Origin: Rikenellaceae bacterium
Lineage (GTDB): Bacteria > Bacteroidota > Bacteroidia > Bacteroidales > UBA932
Assembly (NCBI GenBank): GCA_900769735.1
Contig: CAAGHY010000190.1
Location: 1 to 39,292 of the forward strand
Direction: 5' to 3'
Length of the DNA stretch: 39,292 nucleotides
Positions within the stretch are counted from its first letter, which is position 1. The number at the start of each line of letters is the position of its first letter. The notes under the pieces were generated by a model, which saw only the letters and a list, made by a program, of their open reading frames with translations, was not told where the DNA came from and did no database searches. The position numbers and the translations under genes were made by a program. This document shows positions 16,711 to 25,251 of this stretch, in pieces.

Positions 16711-18637
16711 TGTAAATGTTTCTTTCGGCGGTTTCACCCTGCTGAATGACATAAATTTCCATATAACTGACAACGACAGGATTGGTCTTGTAGGAAAGAA
16801 CGGAGCGGGTAAATCCACCTTGCTCAAGCTTATTCTTGGACTCAATACCCCAACCGGCGGCAAGATTATGGTTCCTCCGGGGCTGAATATAGGCTATTTG
16901 CCCCAGCAGATGGAGCACGCAAAGGACAAGAGTGTAATTGATGAGGCTCTTACAGCCTTCAATGAGCTTTTTGAACTGCACGCCAGAATTGAAGAGATAA
17001 ACGGGGAGCTTGCCGTGCGTACAGATTATGACTCGCCTCAATACAATAACCTTATTGTAAAGCTGAACGAGTACAATGACCGTGTGGCTATTCTGGAGAG
17101 CGAACCGGTACGTTCTCAGGCGGAGAAAGTGCTTGTAGGACTCGGTTTCAAGAGAGAAGACCTTGAGAGGTCTACAGCAACATTCAGCCAGGGCTGGAAT
17201 ATGCGTATTGAGCTTGCAAAAGTGCTTTTGCGCAAACCGGATGTGCTTTTGCTGGATGAGCCTACAAACCACCTGGACATTGAATCAATTGAGTGGTTTG
17301 AAGATTACCTTAAGAGTTTTCCCGGTGCAATAGTGCTTATTTCCCACGACCGCAAATTCCTTGACAACATTACCAAACGTACTGTGGAGATTATGTTGGG
17401 CAAGGTATATGACTATAAGGTTCCGTACAGCAAATACAAGGAGCTCCGTGCAGAGAGGATGCAGCAGCAGCTTGCAGCTTACGAGAACCAGCAGAAGATG
17501 ATTGAGAAGACTGAGGAGTTCATTGAGAGGTTCCGTTACAAGGCCACCAAGAGCAACCAGGTTCAGAGCCGCATAAAACAGCTTGACAAACTGGAAAGGA
17601 TTGAGGTGGACATTGAGGACAAGAGTGCCCTGAGTGTGAAATTCCCCCCTGCACCACGCAGCGGCCAGGTAGTTTTCAGCACAAAGGATGCAACCATAGG
17701 TTACGGCAGCAAAGTGATTATAGACGGAATGAATGTAACCATAGAGCGCGGAGAGAAAATTGCCTTTGTGGGAAGGAACGGAGAGGGCAAGACCACCCTT
17801 ATGAGAATAATAACCAAGGAGCTCTTCCCGATAGATGGAGAAGCTGGACTTGGATACAACGTGGATATGGGATACTTTGCCCAGAACCAGGAGGATGTTC
17901 TTGACAAGAATGATACGGTATTTGACACCCTTGACAAGATTGCAGTAGGGGATATCCGCACCAAATTGAGGGATATTCTGGGTGCATTCCTGTTCAGAGG
18001 TGAGGATATAGACAAGAAGGTTGCTGTTTTGAGCGGTGGTGAGCGTGCCCGTCTGGCAATGGCAAAGCTGATGCTCAAGCCTCATAACCTGCTGGCACTG
18101 GATGAGCCTACCAACCATATGGACCTTATCTCTAAAGATATCCTTAAGCAGGCCCTGCAGGCATACGACGGTACTTTGGTGATAGTTTCCCACGACCGTG
18201 ATTTCCTTGACGGTCTTGTAGACAAGATTTATGAGTTCAAGGACGGTAAAGTTAAGGAACACCTTGGAGGTGTACAGGATTTCCTTGCCAGAAAAAGGAT
18301 GGAGAACTTAAGTGAGCTGGAGAGGAAAGCTCCGGTGGCTGCCCCTGATGCAGCAGCTGCTGCCGGTGCAAAAAAGGTGGAAGAAGCTGTTGGGAAGCAA
18401 GAAAAGCAGCTTTCATACCAGCAGATGAAGGAACTTGAGAGGGAAAAGAGCCGCTTGAAGAAGAAGATTGAGCAGTGTGAGAAGAAGATAGAGGAGCTGG
18501 AGGGGGTTATTGCTGAACTGGAGGCCCAGTTGTGCAGTGTAACTGAACCGGCCAAGATTATGGAGATTACTGCAAAATATGAGACTGCCAAGAAAGAGTT
18601 GGATGAAAAGATGGATGAGTGGGCAGAACTGAGTTAA
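16694..18637 (+). CDS. ABC-F family ATPase (Uup-like)
   Basis: Soluble twin-ATPase of the ABC-F family, which acts on ribosomes (translation factor or antibiotic-protection type) rather than in transport. It has 647 residues. Walker A sites are GKNGAGKS at 34-41 and GRNGEGKT at 360-367. Signature motifs are FSQGW in the first half and LSGGE at 446-450 in the second, and both halves have LDEPTNH Walker B motifs. An alanine-rich linker and a C-terminal coiled coil (about 565-645) resemble Uup. The GTG start lies inside tatC and gives the family's usual MISINNVNVSFGG opening. I see no sign that this is a resistance-type member. Confidence 0.9.
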   Translation: MISINNVNVSFGGFTLLNDINFHITDNDRIGLVGKNGAGKSTLLKLILGLNTPTGGKIMVPPGLNIGYLPQQMEHAKDKSVIDEALTAFNELFELHARIEEINGELAVRTDYDSPQYNNLIVKLNEYNDRVAILESEPVRSQAEKVLVGLGFKREDLERSTATFSQGWNMRIELAKVLLRKPDVLLLDEPTNHLDIESIEWFEDYLKSFPGAIVLISHDRKFLDNITKRTVEIMLGKVYDYKVPYSKYKELRAERMQQQLAAYENQQKMIEKTEEFIERFRYKATKSNQVQSRIKQLDKLERIEVDIEDKSALSVKFPPAPRSGQVVFSTKDATIGYGSKVIIDGMNVTIERGEKIAFVGRNGEGKTTLMRIITKELFPIDGEAGLGYNVDMGYFAQNQEDVLDKNDTVFDTLDKIAVGDIRTKLRDILGAFLFRGEDIDKKVAVLSGGERARLAMAKLMLKPHNLLALDEPTNHMDLISKDILKQALQAYDGTLVIVSHDRDFLDGLVDKIYEFKDGKVKEHLGGVQDFLARKRMENLSELERKAPVAAPDAAAAAGAKKVEEAVGKQEKQLSYQQMKELEREKSRLKKKIEQCEKKIEELEGVIAELEAQLCSVTEPAKIMEITAKYETAKKELDEKMDEWAELS

Positions 18638-18664
18638 TTTAATGAATTGAATAAAGTAATTGTT

Positions 18665-19414
18665 ATGGATATGGAACAGAAAACTAACTACCTATTTGGA
18701 ATGCATCCTGTATTTGAGGCTATTGCTGCAGGAAAGAACATTGAGAAAGTATTGCTTAAGAAAGGACTTGGCGGAGAGCAGTTCCAGCAGTTGTTCTCTC
18801 TATTGCAGGAGAAACAGATTGCTTTCCAGTTTGTGCCGGTTGAGAAACTTGACAAGATTACCCGCGCAAGACACCAGGGTGTGATTGCAATGATTCCTTC
18901 AGTAGACTATGTTTCATTGGAGGAGGGTGTGGAGAAAGCTTTTGCAAAGAAGGAGAATCCGCTGTTCCTTATGCTTGACGGTGTTAGTGATGTAAGGAAC
19001 TTTGGTGCAATAGCACGTAGCGCGGAGTGCGCAGGTGTTGACTGCATTATCCTTCCAGCCAAAGGTGGTGCTTCAATCACTCCTGATGCAATCAAAACTT
19101 CGGCAGGTGCACTACTGAGAATTGATGTATGCAAGGTTCCAAACCTTAAAACTGCTGTGTTCTACCTTCAGCAGAGTGATGTGCAGATTGTAACTGCAAC
19201 AGAAAAGGCAGAGGGTTACCTTTATGATGTGGACCTTACCGGCCCAACTGCAATTGTAATGGGTGCTGAGGACAAAGGTATCTCAGACGCCATCCGCAAA
19301 CTTGCAACCGCTGAGGCCAAAATTCCAATGGCAGGCAGCATTGGTTCCCTAAACGTTTCTGCAGCAGCTTCAGTTATCCTTTATGAGGCTGTACGACAGA
19401 GAGTAAGAAAATAA
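18665..19414 (+). CDS. rlmB: 23S rRNA (guanosine-2'-O-) methyltransferase, RlmB/TrmH type
   Basis: SpoU/TrmH-family knotted methyltransferase; RlmB 2'-O-methylates G2251 of 23S rRNA. A short substrate-binding domain (YLFGMHPVFEAI...) precedes the SPOUT domain. Motif 1 is DVRNFGAIARSAE, motif 2 is VMGAEDKGIS, and motif 3 is IPMAGSIGSLNVSAAASV. The frame is open from a TTG at 18647; the ATGs at 18665 or 18671 fit family starts better and give about 249 residues. It ends the valS-to-rlmB run. Its stop codon directly abuts that of convergent higA, leaving no room for a terminator. Confidence 0.88.
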   Translation: MDMEQKTNYLFGMHPVFEAIAAGKNIEKVLLKKGLGGEQFQQLFSLLQEKQIAFQFVPVEKLDKITRARHQGVIAMIPSVDYVSLEEGVEKAFAKKENPLFLMLDGVSDVRNFGAIARSAECAGVDCIILPAKGGASITPDAIKTSAGALLRIDVCKVPNLKTAVFYLQQSDVQIVTATEKAEGYLYDVDLTGPTAIVMGAEDKGISDAIRKLATAEAKIPMAGSIGSLNVSAAASVILYEAVRQRVRK

Positions 19415-19777
19415 TTACATGCCCAACATAGCGTTAGGCTGGATATTAAGAACTTTACACAAGGAGCGGGCCACCTTAAGAGTTGGTTCCGCTCTTCCTG
19501 TTATATAATCATTAATTCTTGACGGGCTTACCCCAATTTTGGAGGCCAGTTCCTTCTGAGTCATGCTTGCCTCTTCCAAAGCAAGATCAATCAATTCAGC
19601 AATTGTTGGCTTTTCAATAGGAAAATGCTTGTTCTCATACGCCATAACAATCTCAGACATAATTGAAAGTTCAATGGAATTTTTGTCATTAACTGGAGTT
19701 GATTCATCGGTAGAAGGAAGCAATTCTTCTATTCTTGCCAATGCATACTTATACTGGAGTTCAGAAATTTCAAACAT
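19415..19777 (-). CDS. higA: HigA-type antitoxin, XRE-family helix-turn-helix
   Basis: This 120-residue protein has an N-terminal extension of about 60 residues and a C-terminal XRE helix-turn-helix. The motif MTQKELASKIGVSPSRIND lies in the recognition region, followed by a TLKVARSLCKVLNI helix. It lies 12 bp downstream of a HigB-family toxin, the toxin-first order typical of higBA. It should neutralise HigB and repress the operon, probably through the inverted repeat at 20122-20169. Its stop is adjacent to the rlmB stop. Confidence 0.88.
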   Translation of the reverse strand: MFEISELQYKYALARIEELLPSTDESTPVNDKNSIELSIMSEIVMAYENKHFPIEKPTIAELIDLALEEASMTQKELASKIGVSPSRINDYITGRAEPTLKVARSLCKVLNIQPNAMLGM

Positions 19778-19789
19778 AATCCTGAAAAT

Positions 19790-20089
19790 TTATATGGTTG
19801 AACAATCAATTTTATCATACTGTGAGTGAGTACCAACAAAACGGATAAATACATACCCCATTGTAAATTTTACAACAACCACCAATCTGTATTTGTTCCT
19901 TTTTATATTGAATACATAATGCTGGTTACCCACATAATCTGCAGAGGGAAAATCATATCTTATATCACCAAAATTCTTCCATTGCGATTTCTGGACAATA
20001 TCAAACCACCTTTCAAGTGCAACTCTGGAATCCTCATATCCTTTACTCTCATAAAAATCCCTCAATTTCTTATGCGACACAACCCTCAT
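19790..20089 (-). CDS. higB: HigB-type toxin (RelE-fold mRNA interferase)
   Basis: The 99-residue protein matches the HigB_toxin family, ribosome-associated mRNA endonucleases. Visible are the N-terminal MRVVSHKKLRDF, the central WKNFGDIRYDFPSADYVG segment, and the strand-rich FNIKRNKYRLVVVV and YVFIRFVGTHSQYDKID near the C terminus, the usual HigB signature. The basic core and the FVGTHxxYDKI motif are intact, so it is probably active. It is first in the operon. Both genes are AT-rich compared with the valS cluster, suggesting horizontal acquisition. Confidence 0.9.
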   Translation of the reverse strand: MRVVSHKKLRDFYESKGYEDSRVALERWFDIVQKSQWKNFGDIRYDFPSADYVGNQHYVFNIKRNKYRLVVVVKFTMGYVFIRFVGTHSQYDKIDCSTI

Positions 20090-20105
20090 ATCCTCGTATT
20101 TTTAG

Positions 20106-20135
20106 CAAAAATACAAAATAAAATTTGAAATACAA
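20106..20135 (-). promoter_or_regulatory. higBA promoter
   Basis: On the minus strand the -7 box TATTTTTG (20113-20106) matches TAnnTTTG. CTTG (20136-20133), 19 bp upstream, supplies a -33 TTG. Transcription would begin about 10 nt before the higB ATG. One arm of an inverted repeat lies between the two boxes. Confidence 0.6.
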
Positions 20136-20169
20136 GATATTTAATATAAAATCTCCCGTATTTCAAATT
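20122..20169. promoter_or_regulatory. Inverted-repeat operator of higBA
   Basis: AATTTGAAATAC (20122-20133) and GTATTTCAAATT (20158-20169) are perfect 12-bp inverted arms separated by 24 bp. The left arm lies within the higBA promoter, between -33 and -7. The right arm is upstream. Two spaced operator half-sites fit cooperative autorepression by HigA/HigBA. The repeat also lies downstream of the 785-residue lipoprotein gene and could act as its terminator. Confidence 0.55.
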
Positions 20170-20189
20170 ATTGTTAAAACGTTAATTTA

Positions 20190-22547
20190 TTACAATGCTT
20201 TTCTTATTCTTATTTCATCAAGATAGAAATCTTGTCCAGAAGAATTGATTACTTTAAACTCTACAGATGTAATTGAGTGCCAATATGATTGTTCCTTAAA
20301 TACATCATCACAAACAAATGATTCTAAAGGAATTCTCACAATATGCCAATTACCGTCAGCTGTAGTCTTATCCAACTTATACGTAGATAAGTAAGTACAA
20401 TAAAATTCAGGAGATGGGGCTGTACTTGGGATAATGAAATCTATTACTAAAGTAGGGTCTTGTGTCCTGATAGCAAACTCCAACGAATACCCGTTTAAAG
20501 CAAATTTTTCAAAATCGGCATCATAAAAAGACCCATGCTGTGAATCAATATAAAATATGTTGTGCAGTTCACTATATGGTTTATTGTAAGCTATGCAATA
20601 CATCCCGGCATATGGATCATTTGTACTATATAAATCAATTCCTTTATCAATGTATTCACTCATTGGCCATGTGTTATATATAGATTCAACAAATATACCA
20701 TCGTGATAAAGCGGAAAAGAATGGTTGATATAATAATCTGAGTAACTGTCATATTTGAGTGATACAAGTTTGCCGTTTAATAACTCAAATAACTTCACGG
20801 TTTGCAATTTCTTATATGAATTGTCCATTCTGGCTGTCAAAAATACTCTTCCATCTGTCTCTTCAAAATTAATTTGATGAATAGCCTCAGTATTTGGTTT
20901 ATAGAAACTGCCTATTTCAAAATAATTAGTAGTTACATCCTTGAATTCACCAGAAGAATTGTCAATAACTTGAAAATACAATTCATCATAATCATCAACT
21001 CCAGTAATGATAATCTCCACAGTACCATCATTATTCAAATCATAAAAATCAAAATCCAAAGGACAACCACAATGATAAAAATTATCTGGTAATATTGTTG
21101 TTTTATTATTTGAAGAATAATTTTTACCATTTCCCCAAATAATCTCACACTCACCTGTTGGGTAAATATATGGTCCCCATATCAGGTCAAGGTATCCATC
21201 CTTATCAATATCGTATAAATCTGCTGTATATTTACTTGAAAGTCCCTCTTTAGGAAGGAAATTAAAATCAGGCTTAAAATTGCCATATCCATCATTTATA
21301 AGACAAAATGAATTATCATAATCAGCATCTACATACAAAATATCAACATCTCCATCATTATCTACATCACCAGCAGTACCGGCGTGATAATATCCAGGCA
21401 ATTCTTCAAACCTAATCTCTTTAAAAATTCCACTTGGCTGACTAAGTAAGATCAATGGTACAGATTTTCTAAGAACTTCACTATGAGAAAAAATACAGAT
21501 ATCAGGAATATCGTCATTATTATAATCCCCATAAATTGTTTTTCTGGAACCTATTGACTTCGCGAACTTGTTGTTATTCAAAGGATCAGGCTTTAAAGTC
21601 CCATCTTGACTACCTAAATAGAACTCAATAAAACAATTTTCGGTTTCTGCGGCAAATGTGGTAATCACATCCGGATATCCATCTAAATTATAGTCACAAG
21701 TCAAAAGATGGCCACACCAGTTTGTCAAATGATTTGAGAAGTAATCAGGATAGAATCGTTTCAATGTTATAGATGGTTGCTTTAAATCCGGTAAAGGATA
21801 GGATTTGACAATTGACGGTGAACCAAAAGTTGCAACTACATTCTTAGTTTCATCAATATTTACTTCTATTACATTATCTGCACCTCCAATACTACCACTC
21901 CATCCTTTAAAAACAGCACCAGGCATAGGATGTGCAGTAAGTCTCACTATTGTCCCTGCCTCCAATGTTGCTTTGGTATTCTGGACAATTTCTTCGTCCA
22001 CCGCACCTGGACCAACTATTTTAAGGTTATAATCATAACTCTTTTTGGTAAATACTGCCTTTACTGATTTGGCTGAGGAAACGGTAATTTGTATTGGATT
22101 CTCAGTTCCGTTAAGGTCCCCTTCCCAGTGGCTGAACTGCCAATACTGAGATGGCTGGGCAGTGAGTTCAACTACAGTACCTGATATATATTCAGATTTG
22201 GTTGATAAAATTTTCTCAGCAATTTTGCCTTCACCTTCACAACTTAAAGAAAGAGGATAGGAACGGAGAGTGAAGTTTGCCCTCACATTCATATCTGATG
22301 TAACTGTAATTGTTACCGGATTATCCGAAGTGGAGATACAGCCGGACCAACCAGTAAAAACATACTCACCGCCAGGTGTTGCCGTAAAAGACAAAGTACT
22401 TCCTTCCTGTGCTTCCATTGATGAAGGTGACACTGTACCAGCCCCTTCTGGAGATACAGAAGTTGTTATGTTAAACATCTGCTCTTTCTGACAAGAAAAA
22501 AGCAAGAGTGCGCTTAAAAGCAATAAAATGAAATACAGTCTCTTCAT
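20190..22547 (-). CDS. Large surface lipoprotein: divergent InlB-type repeats, FG-GAP/VCBS propeller, C-terminal beta-sandwich
   Basis: Start taken at 22547, giving 785 residues and a clear lipoprotein signal: MKRLYFILLLLSALLLFSC with Cys19, then QKEQ. Earlier in-frame starts would add seven residues before it. Three tandem repeats of about 75 residues (about 24-245) have the pattern of divergent InlB B-repeats, each with a GWSG or HWEG turn. A propeller-like region follows with at least five calcium-loop motifs: DYNLDGYPD, DYNNDDIPD, DVDNDGDVD, DIDKDGYLD and DLNNDGTVE, as in FG-GAP/VCBS repeats. The last 150 or so residues end in FYLDEIRIRK, typical of a carbohydrate-binding jelly roll. No catalytic domain is recognised; adhesion or glycan binding is an inference. 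It is strikingly AT-rich and follows the trmH gene by 28 bp. Confidence 0.8.
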   Translation of the reverse strand: MKRLYFILLLLSALLLFSCQKEQMFNITTSVSPEGAGTVSPSSMEAQEGSTLSFTATPGGEYVFTGWSGCISTSDNPVTITVTSDMNVRANFTLRSYPLSLSCEGEGKIAEKILSTKSEYISGTVVELTAQPSQYWQFSHWEGDLNGTENPIQITVSSAKSVKAVFTKKSYDYNLKIVGPGAVDEEIVQNTKATLEAGTIVRLTAHPMPGAVFKGWSGSIGGADNVIEVNIDETKNVVATFGSPSIVKSYPLPDLKQPSITLKRFYPDYFSNHLTNWCGHLLTCDYNLDGYPDVITTFAAETENCFIEFYLGSQDGTLKPDPLNNNKFAKSIGSRKTIYGDYNNDDIPDICIFSHSEVLRKSVPLILLSQPSGIFKEIRFEELPGYYHAGTAGDVDNDGDVDILYVDADYDNSFCLINDGYGNFKPDFNFLPKEGLSSKYTADLYDIDKDGYLDLIWGPYIYPTGECEIIWGNGKNYSSNNKTTILPDNFYHCGCPLDFDFYDLNNDGTVEIIITGVDDYDELYFQVIDNSSGEFKDVTTNYFEIGSFYKPNTEAIHQINFEETDGRVFLTARMDNSYKKLQTVKLFELLNGKLVSLKYDSYSDYYINHSFPLYHDGIFVESIYNTWPMSEYIDKGIDLYSTNDPYAGMYCIAYNKPYSELHNIFYIDSQHGSFYDADFEKFALNGYSLEFAIRTQDPTLVIDFIIPSTAPSPEFYCTYLSTYKLDKTTADGNWHIVRIPLESFVCDDVFKEQSYWHSITSVEFKVINSSGQDFYLDEIRIRKAL

Positions 22548-22575
22548 ATTACAATCTTTTGCAAACAAATGATAA

Positions 22576-23322
22576 TTACCTTCTGAACTCTGCGCAGATT
22601 ATGGCGGTGGCAATTGCCACGTTAAGGGATTCTGATGTAACGGCGTCTGCAGGGTAAGGTGGTATAAGGAGTTTGTTGGTAATGAGGGATTCTAGGGCAG
22701 GAGAGATGCCGAATGATTCGCTGCCCATAACAACCAGACCGCATTTTTTATCCTGTGGCAAGTTTTCATAAAGGTTCTTTCCATCCAGAAATGTTCCGTA
22801 TACAGGAAGTCCGGCATCAAGGAATTTCCGGCACACCTGAACCAAATCTGTATAGATTACCTGTTTTCTAAAGATTGCACCCATAGTGGCCTGAACCACT
22901 TTTGGGTTGTAGACTTCCACAGACCCGTGACTGGCAAATATTGCATCCACGCCAAACCAGTCCGCCACTCTGATGATTGTTCCCAAATTTCCCGGATCCT
23001 TCACACCGTCCAGTGCAAGAAACAGAGGTTTTCTTCCCGATAAGTTATGGTTTTGAAGGTTATTTAACAGGCTGTCGGGAGTAAAATCCGGTTTCTCTAT
23101 TACTGCAAGTACAGGAGAGGGGGATGCAAGACAGGAGATGCGCTCCATTGTTTCCCGTCCAATCTCATTTTCATAGTAAACTTCCTTTACATTATAACCT
23201 GAGGCAAGTGCCTCAGCCACCACTTTCTCTCCCTCTGCAATGAAAAGGTTGTGCTGGTCCCTGAATTTCTTCTGGGCAAGGGACTTTATGAATTTTATTT
23301 TGTTTGCAGATAAAGTTGCCAT
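22576..23322 (-). CDS. TrmH-family (SpoU) RNA 2'-O-methyltransferase
   Basis: A 248-residue knotted RNA methyltransferase, distinct from the RlmB-like protein in this window. The N-terminal SpoU substrate-binding domain occupies about 1-90. The catalytic SPOUT domain has motif 1 DPGNLGTIIRVADWFG, motif 2 VMGSESFGIS and motif 3 IPPYPADAVTSESLNVAIA. The target nucleotide cannot be predicted. It is transcribed divergently from the C10 peptidase. The downstream lipoprotein could share its transcript. Confidence 0.9.
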   Translation of the reverse strand: MATLSANKIKFIKSLAQKKFRDQHNLFIAEGEKVVAEALASGYNVKEVYYENEIGRETMERISCLASPSPVLAVIEKPDFTPDSLLNNLQNHNLSGRKPLFLALDGVKDPGNLGTIIRVADWFGVDAIFASHGSVEVYNPKVVQATMGAIFRKQVIYTDLVQVCRKFLDAGLPVYGTFLDGKNLYENLPQDKKCGLVVMGSESFGISPALESLITNKLLIPPYPADAVTSESLNVAIATAIICAEFRR

Positions 23323-23394
23323 ATAGTGTACTTATTTTTTCAAATTAATTGCATCTGTAAAAGTAAAAAATAAATCCATTTGAGCCTAATTTGT

Positions 23395-23402
23395 TATCTT
23401 TG
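23395..23402 (+). promoter_or_regulatory. Putative -7 element for the C10 peptidase operon
   Basis: TATCTTTG matches TAnnTTTG, 22 bp ahead of the ATG at 23425. The nearest TTTG (23379-23382) is only 12 bp upstream, so the -33 box is uncertain. The divergent trmH promoter must also lie in this 102-bp gap but I cannot place it. Confidence 0.45.
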
Positions 23403-23424
23403 AGAAAAAGAAAACACACGGATT

Positions 23425-25245
23425 ATGATACGGAAACACTTTAGTGCATTACTGATACTTTTGGGAATTCTATTTCCATTTTTCACTTCAGCAAAAACGG
23501 TTTCAAAAGAAAAAGCCATTGAAACTGCCAACCTGTTCTTTTATGGCAACTTACCAACAAAAGGGGGGAGCGGTGTTTCATTAAAATGGAGCAGCAATGA
23601 GATTGTTCCGGCAACAAAAGGAGGAAATACAGCACCTGCATTTTATGTATTTTCAGGAAACGGCAATCAGGGATTTGTAATTATATCAGGAGATGATGTG
23701 ATAAAACCCATTCTGGGATATTCATTCAATGTACAGGCACCGCAGTCAGATAATCTTCCCGATGGTTTGCGCCAGTGGCTTGCAGAAATTGCAGAGCACA
23801 TTGGAGAGAGCAGAGCACAGGGAGCAACCGCATCTGCAGATGTAAAGGCGGAGTGGGATGCCGTAGCCAAAGGTGACATTCAAAAAATGTGGATAAGGAC
23901 CAGAGCTGAGCAAGATGGCAAAGTGCTGGAAACTGCTCAATGGGGACAGGGGGATCCATTCAACAAAGAGTGCCCATTGGATGGAGGAAAGAGGACAGTT
24001 ACAGGATGTGTTGCCACGGCTGTGAGTACAATTATGTATTACCATAAATGGCCGGACGCAGGTATAGGTTATACTGAACAATATAAAACCGACACTAAGA
24101 AGATTACTGTACCGGCAAGGGATCTGAGCAAACCATACGACTGGAAAAATATGCTTCCAAAATATAAAGATGTATCACATACAACAACACAAGAAGATGC
24201 TGTTGCCAGACTTATGGCTGATGTTGGCGCAACATTCACTGCTGACTACGAAAGTGGAGCAACTAGTGCATCAACAAGTGCAAACCAGTTGTTCAAATAT
24301 TTCAAATATGATTCCGGAATGACCAATATTGCCAGAAAAGATTATTTTGCAGAGCAGTTTGACAATATTCTCAAGAAAGAGATTGATGCTGGAAGGCCGG
24401 TTCTGTATGCCGGTAAAAGTGATGAGGGAGGCGGACACGCCTTTGTGTTTGACGGATATGACAATGCAGGCAATTTCCACATTAACTGGGGATGGAACGG
24501 AAGCTCCAACGGTTATTTTGCCATTACAAAACACGACTACAAGAACAGACAGCGTGCTTTCATACATATTATGCCTGAAACAGGCAACAACAACATTCCG
24601 GAGTATTGGATTACTCTTTACAATGATGGAATTATACCCGAGATTACAGATTTTGAAAATATCAAGCCAAATGAATACTTTATGGTCAAGCTTCTGTTGA
24701 ACAACAGGACTGCTGTTGATTTCAACGGTTTCATAAGGATGGCTGTGGTAAATAAGGCCGGCAACATTAAAGAGTGGATGATGGATGAAAGATCTGTAGA
24801 GCTAAGTGGCAAACTCACACCTGGAGGTAAAAGTACAGCAAATCCTGTCATCAACTGCAAATTGGGGTCTGAACCTGAAATTGGCGACAAGATTGCAGTA
24901 TTCTACAGTACAGATGCAAAAAACTGGAAGCAGGTTTGTCCCGATCCTGTTGACTGGGTAAACGATATTGCGTGGGAGATCCCAATTGCAGACACCCACT
25001 ATATAAGGGAATCAACATCAGCCCAATACAACCACACTAAAAGGACATTCACTTTCACTTACAAGAAAGGTGTTGTACCAACACTTATATTGGACGGCCA
25101 GGCAATTACAGAAGGTGTAAAAACTGATTCCACCAAAGTTACAATTGATGTAACCAAACTGGAAGGGAAAAAGCTCATATTGAAACTGGAAAAGAAAAAG
25201 GAACTTGAGGAGATTGAACTTTCTGTTGAACCTGCTAAAAAATAG
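23425..25245 (+). CDS. Secreted C10-family cysteine peptidase (streptopain-like)
   Basis: A 606-residue papain-fold protease related to streptococcal SpeB. Signal peptide about 1-23 (ending FFTSA). A propeptide/Spi-like domain (about 24-150) contains GFVIISGDDVIKPILGYS. The peptidase domain (about 170-385) has catalytic Cys195 in TGCVATA, His338 in GGGHAFVFDGY and the WGWNG motif at 355-359. A C-terminal beta-rich extension of about 200 residues ends in a lysine-rich tail. It has neither a lipobox nor a visible type IX sorting domain, so it is probably periplasmic or secreted by another route. The BACON lipoprotein gene begins 6 bp after its stop. Family members in Bacteroides and Prevotella degrade host proteins; the target here is unknown. 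Confidence 0.92.
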   Translation: MIRKHFSALLILLGILFPFFTSAKTVSKEKAIETANLFFYGNLPTKGGSGVSLKWSSNEIVPATKGGNTAPAFYVFSGNGNQGFVIISGDDVIKPILGYSFNVQAPQSDNLPDGLRQWLAEIAEHIGESRAQGATASADVKAEWDAVAKGDIQKMWIRTRAEQDGKVLETAQWGQGDPFNKECPLDGGKRTVTGCVATAVSTIMYYHKWPDAGIGYTEQYKTDTKKITVPARDLSKPYDWKNMLPKYKDVSHTTTQEDAVARLMADVGATFTADYESGATSASTSANQLFKYFKYDSGMTNIARKDYFAEQFDNILKKEIDAGRPVLYAGKSDEGGGHAFVFDGYDNAGNFHINWGWNGSSNGYFAITKHDYKNRQRAFIHIMPETGNNNIPEYWITLYNDGIIPEITDFENIKPNEYFMVKLLLNNRTAVDFNGFIRMAVVNKAGNIKEWMMDERSVELSGKLTPGGKSTANPVINCKLGSEPEIGDKIAVFYSTDAKNWKQVCPDPVDWVNDIAWEIPIADTHYIRESTSAQYNHTKRTFTFTYKKGVVPTLILDGQAITEGVKTDSTKVTIDVTKLEGKKLILKLEKKKELEEIELSVEPAKK

Positions 25246-25251
25246 AACACA

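Noticed and set aside
17285..18262. 325-codon open frame antisense to the ABC-F gene
   Set aside because: The ABC-F protein has full motif support across this region; the antisense translation shows no family features.
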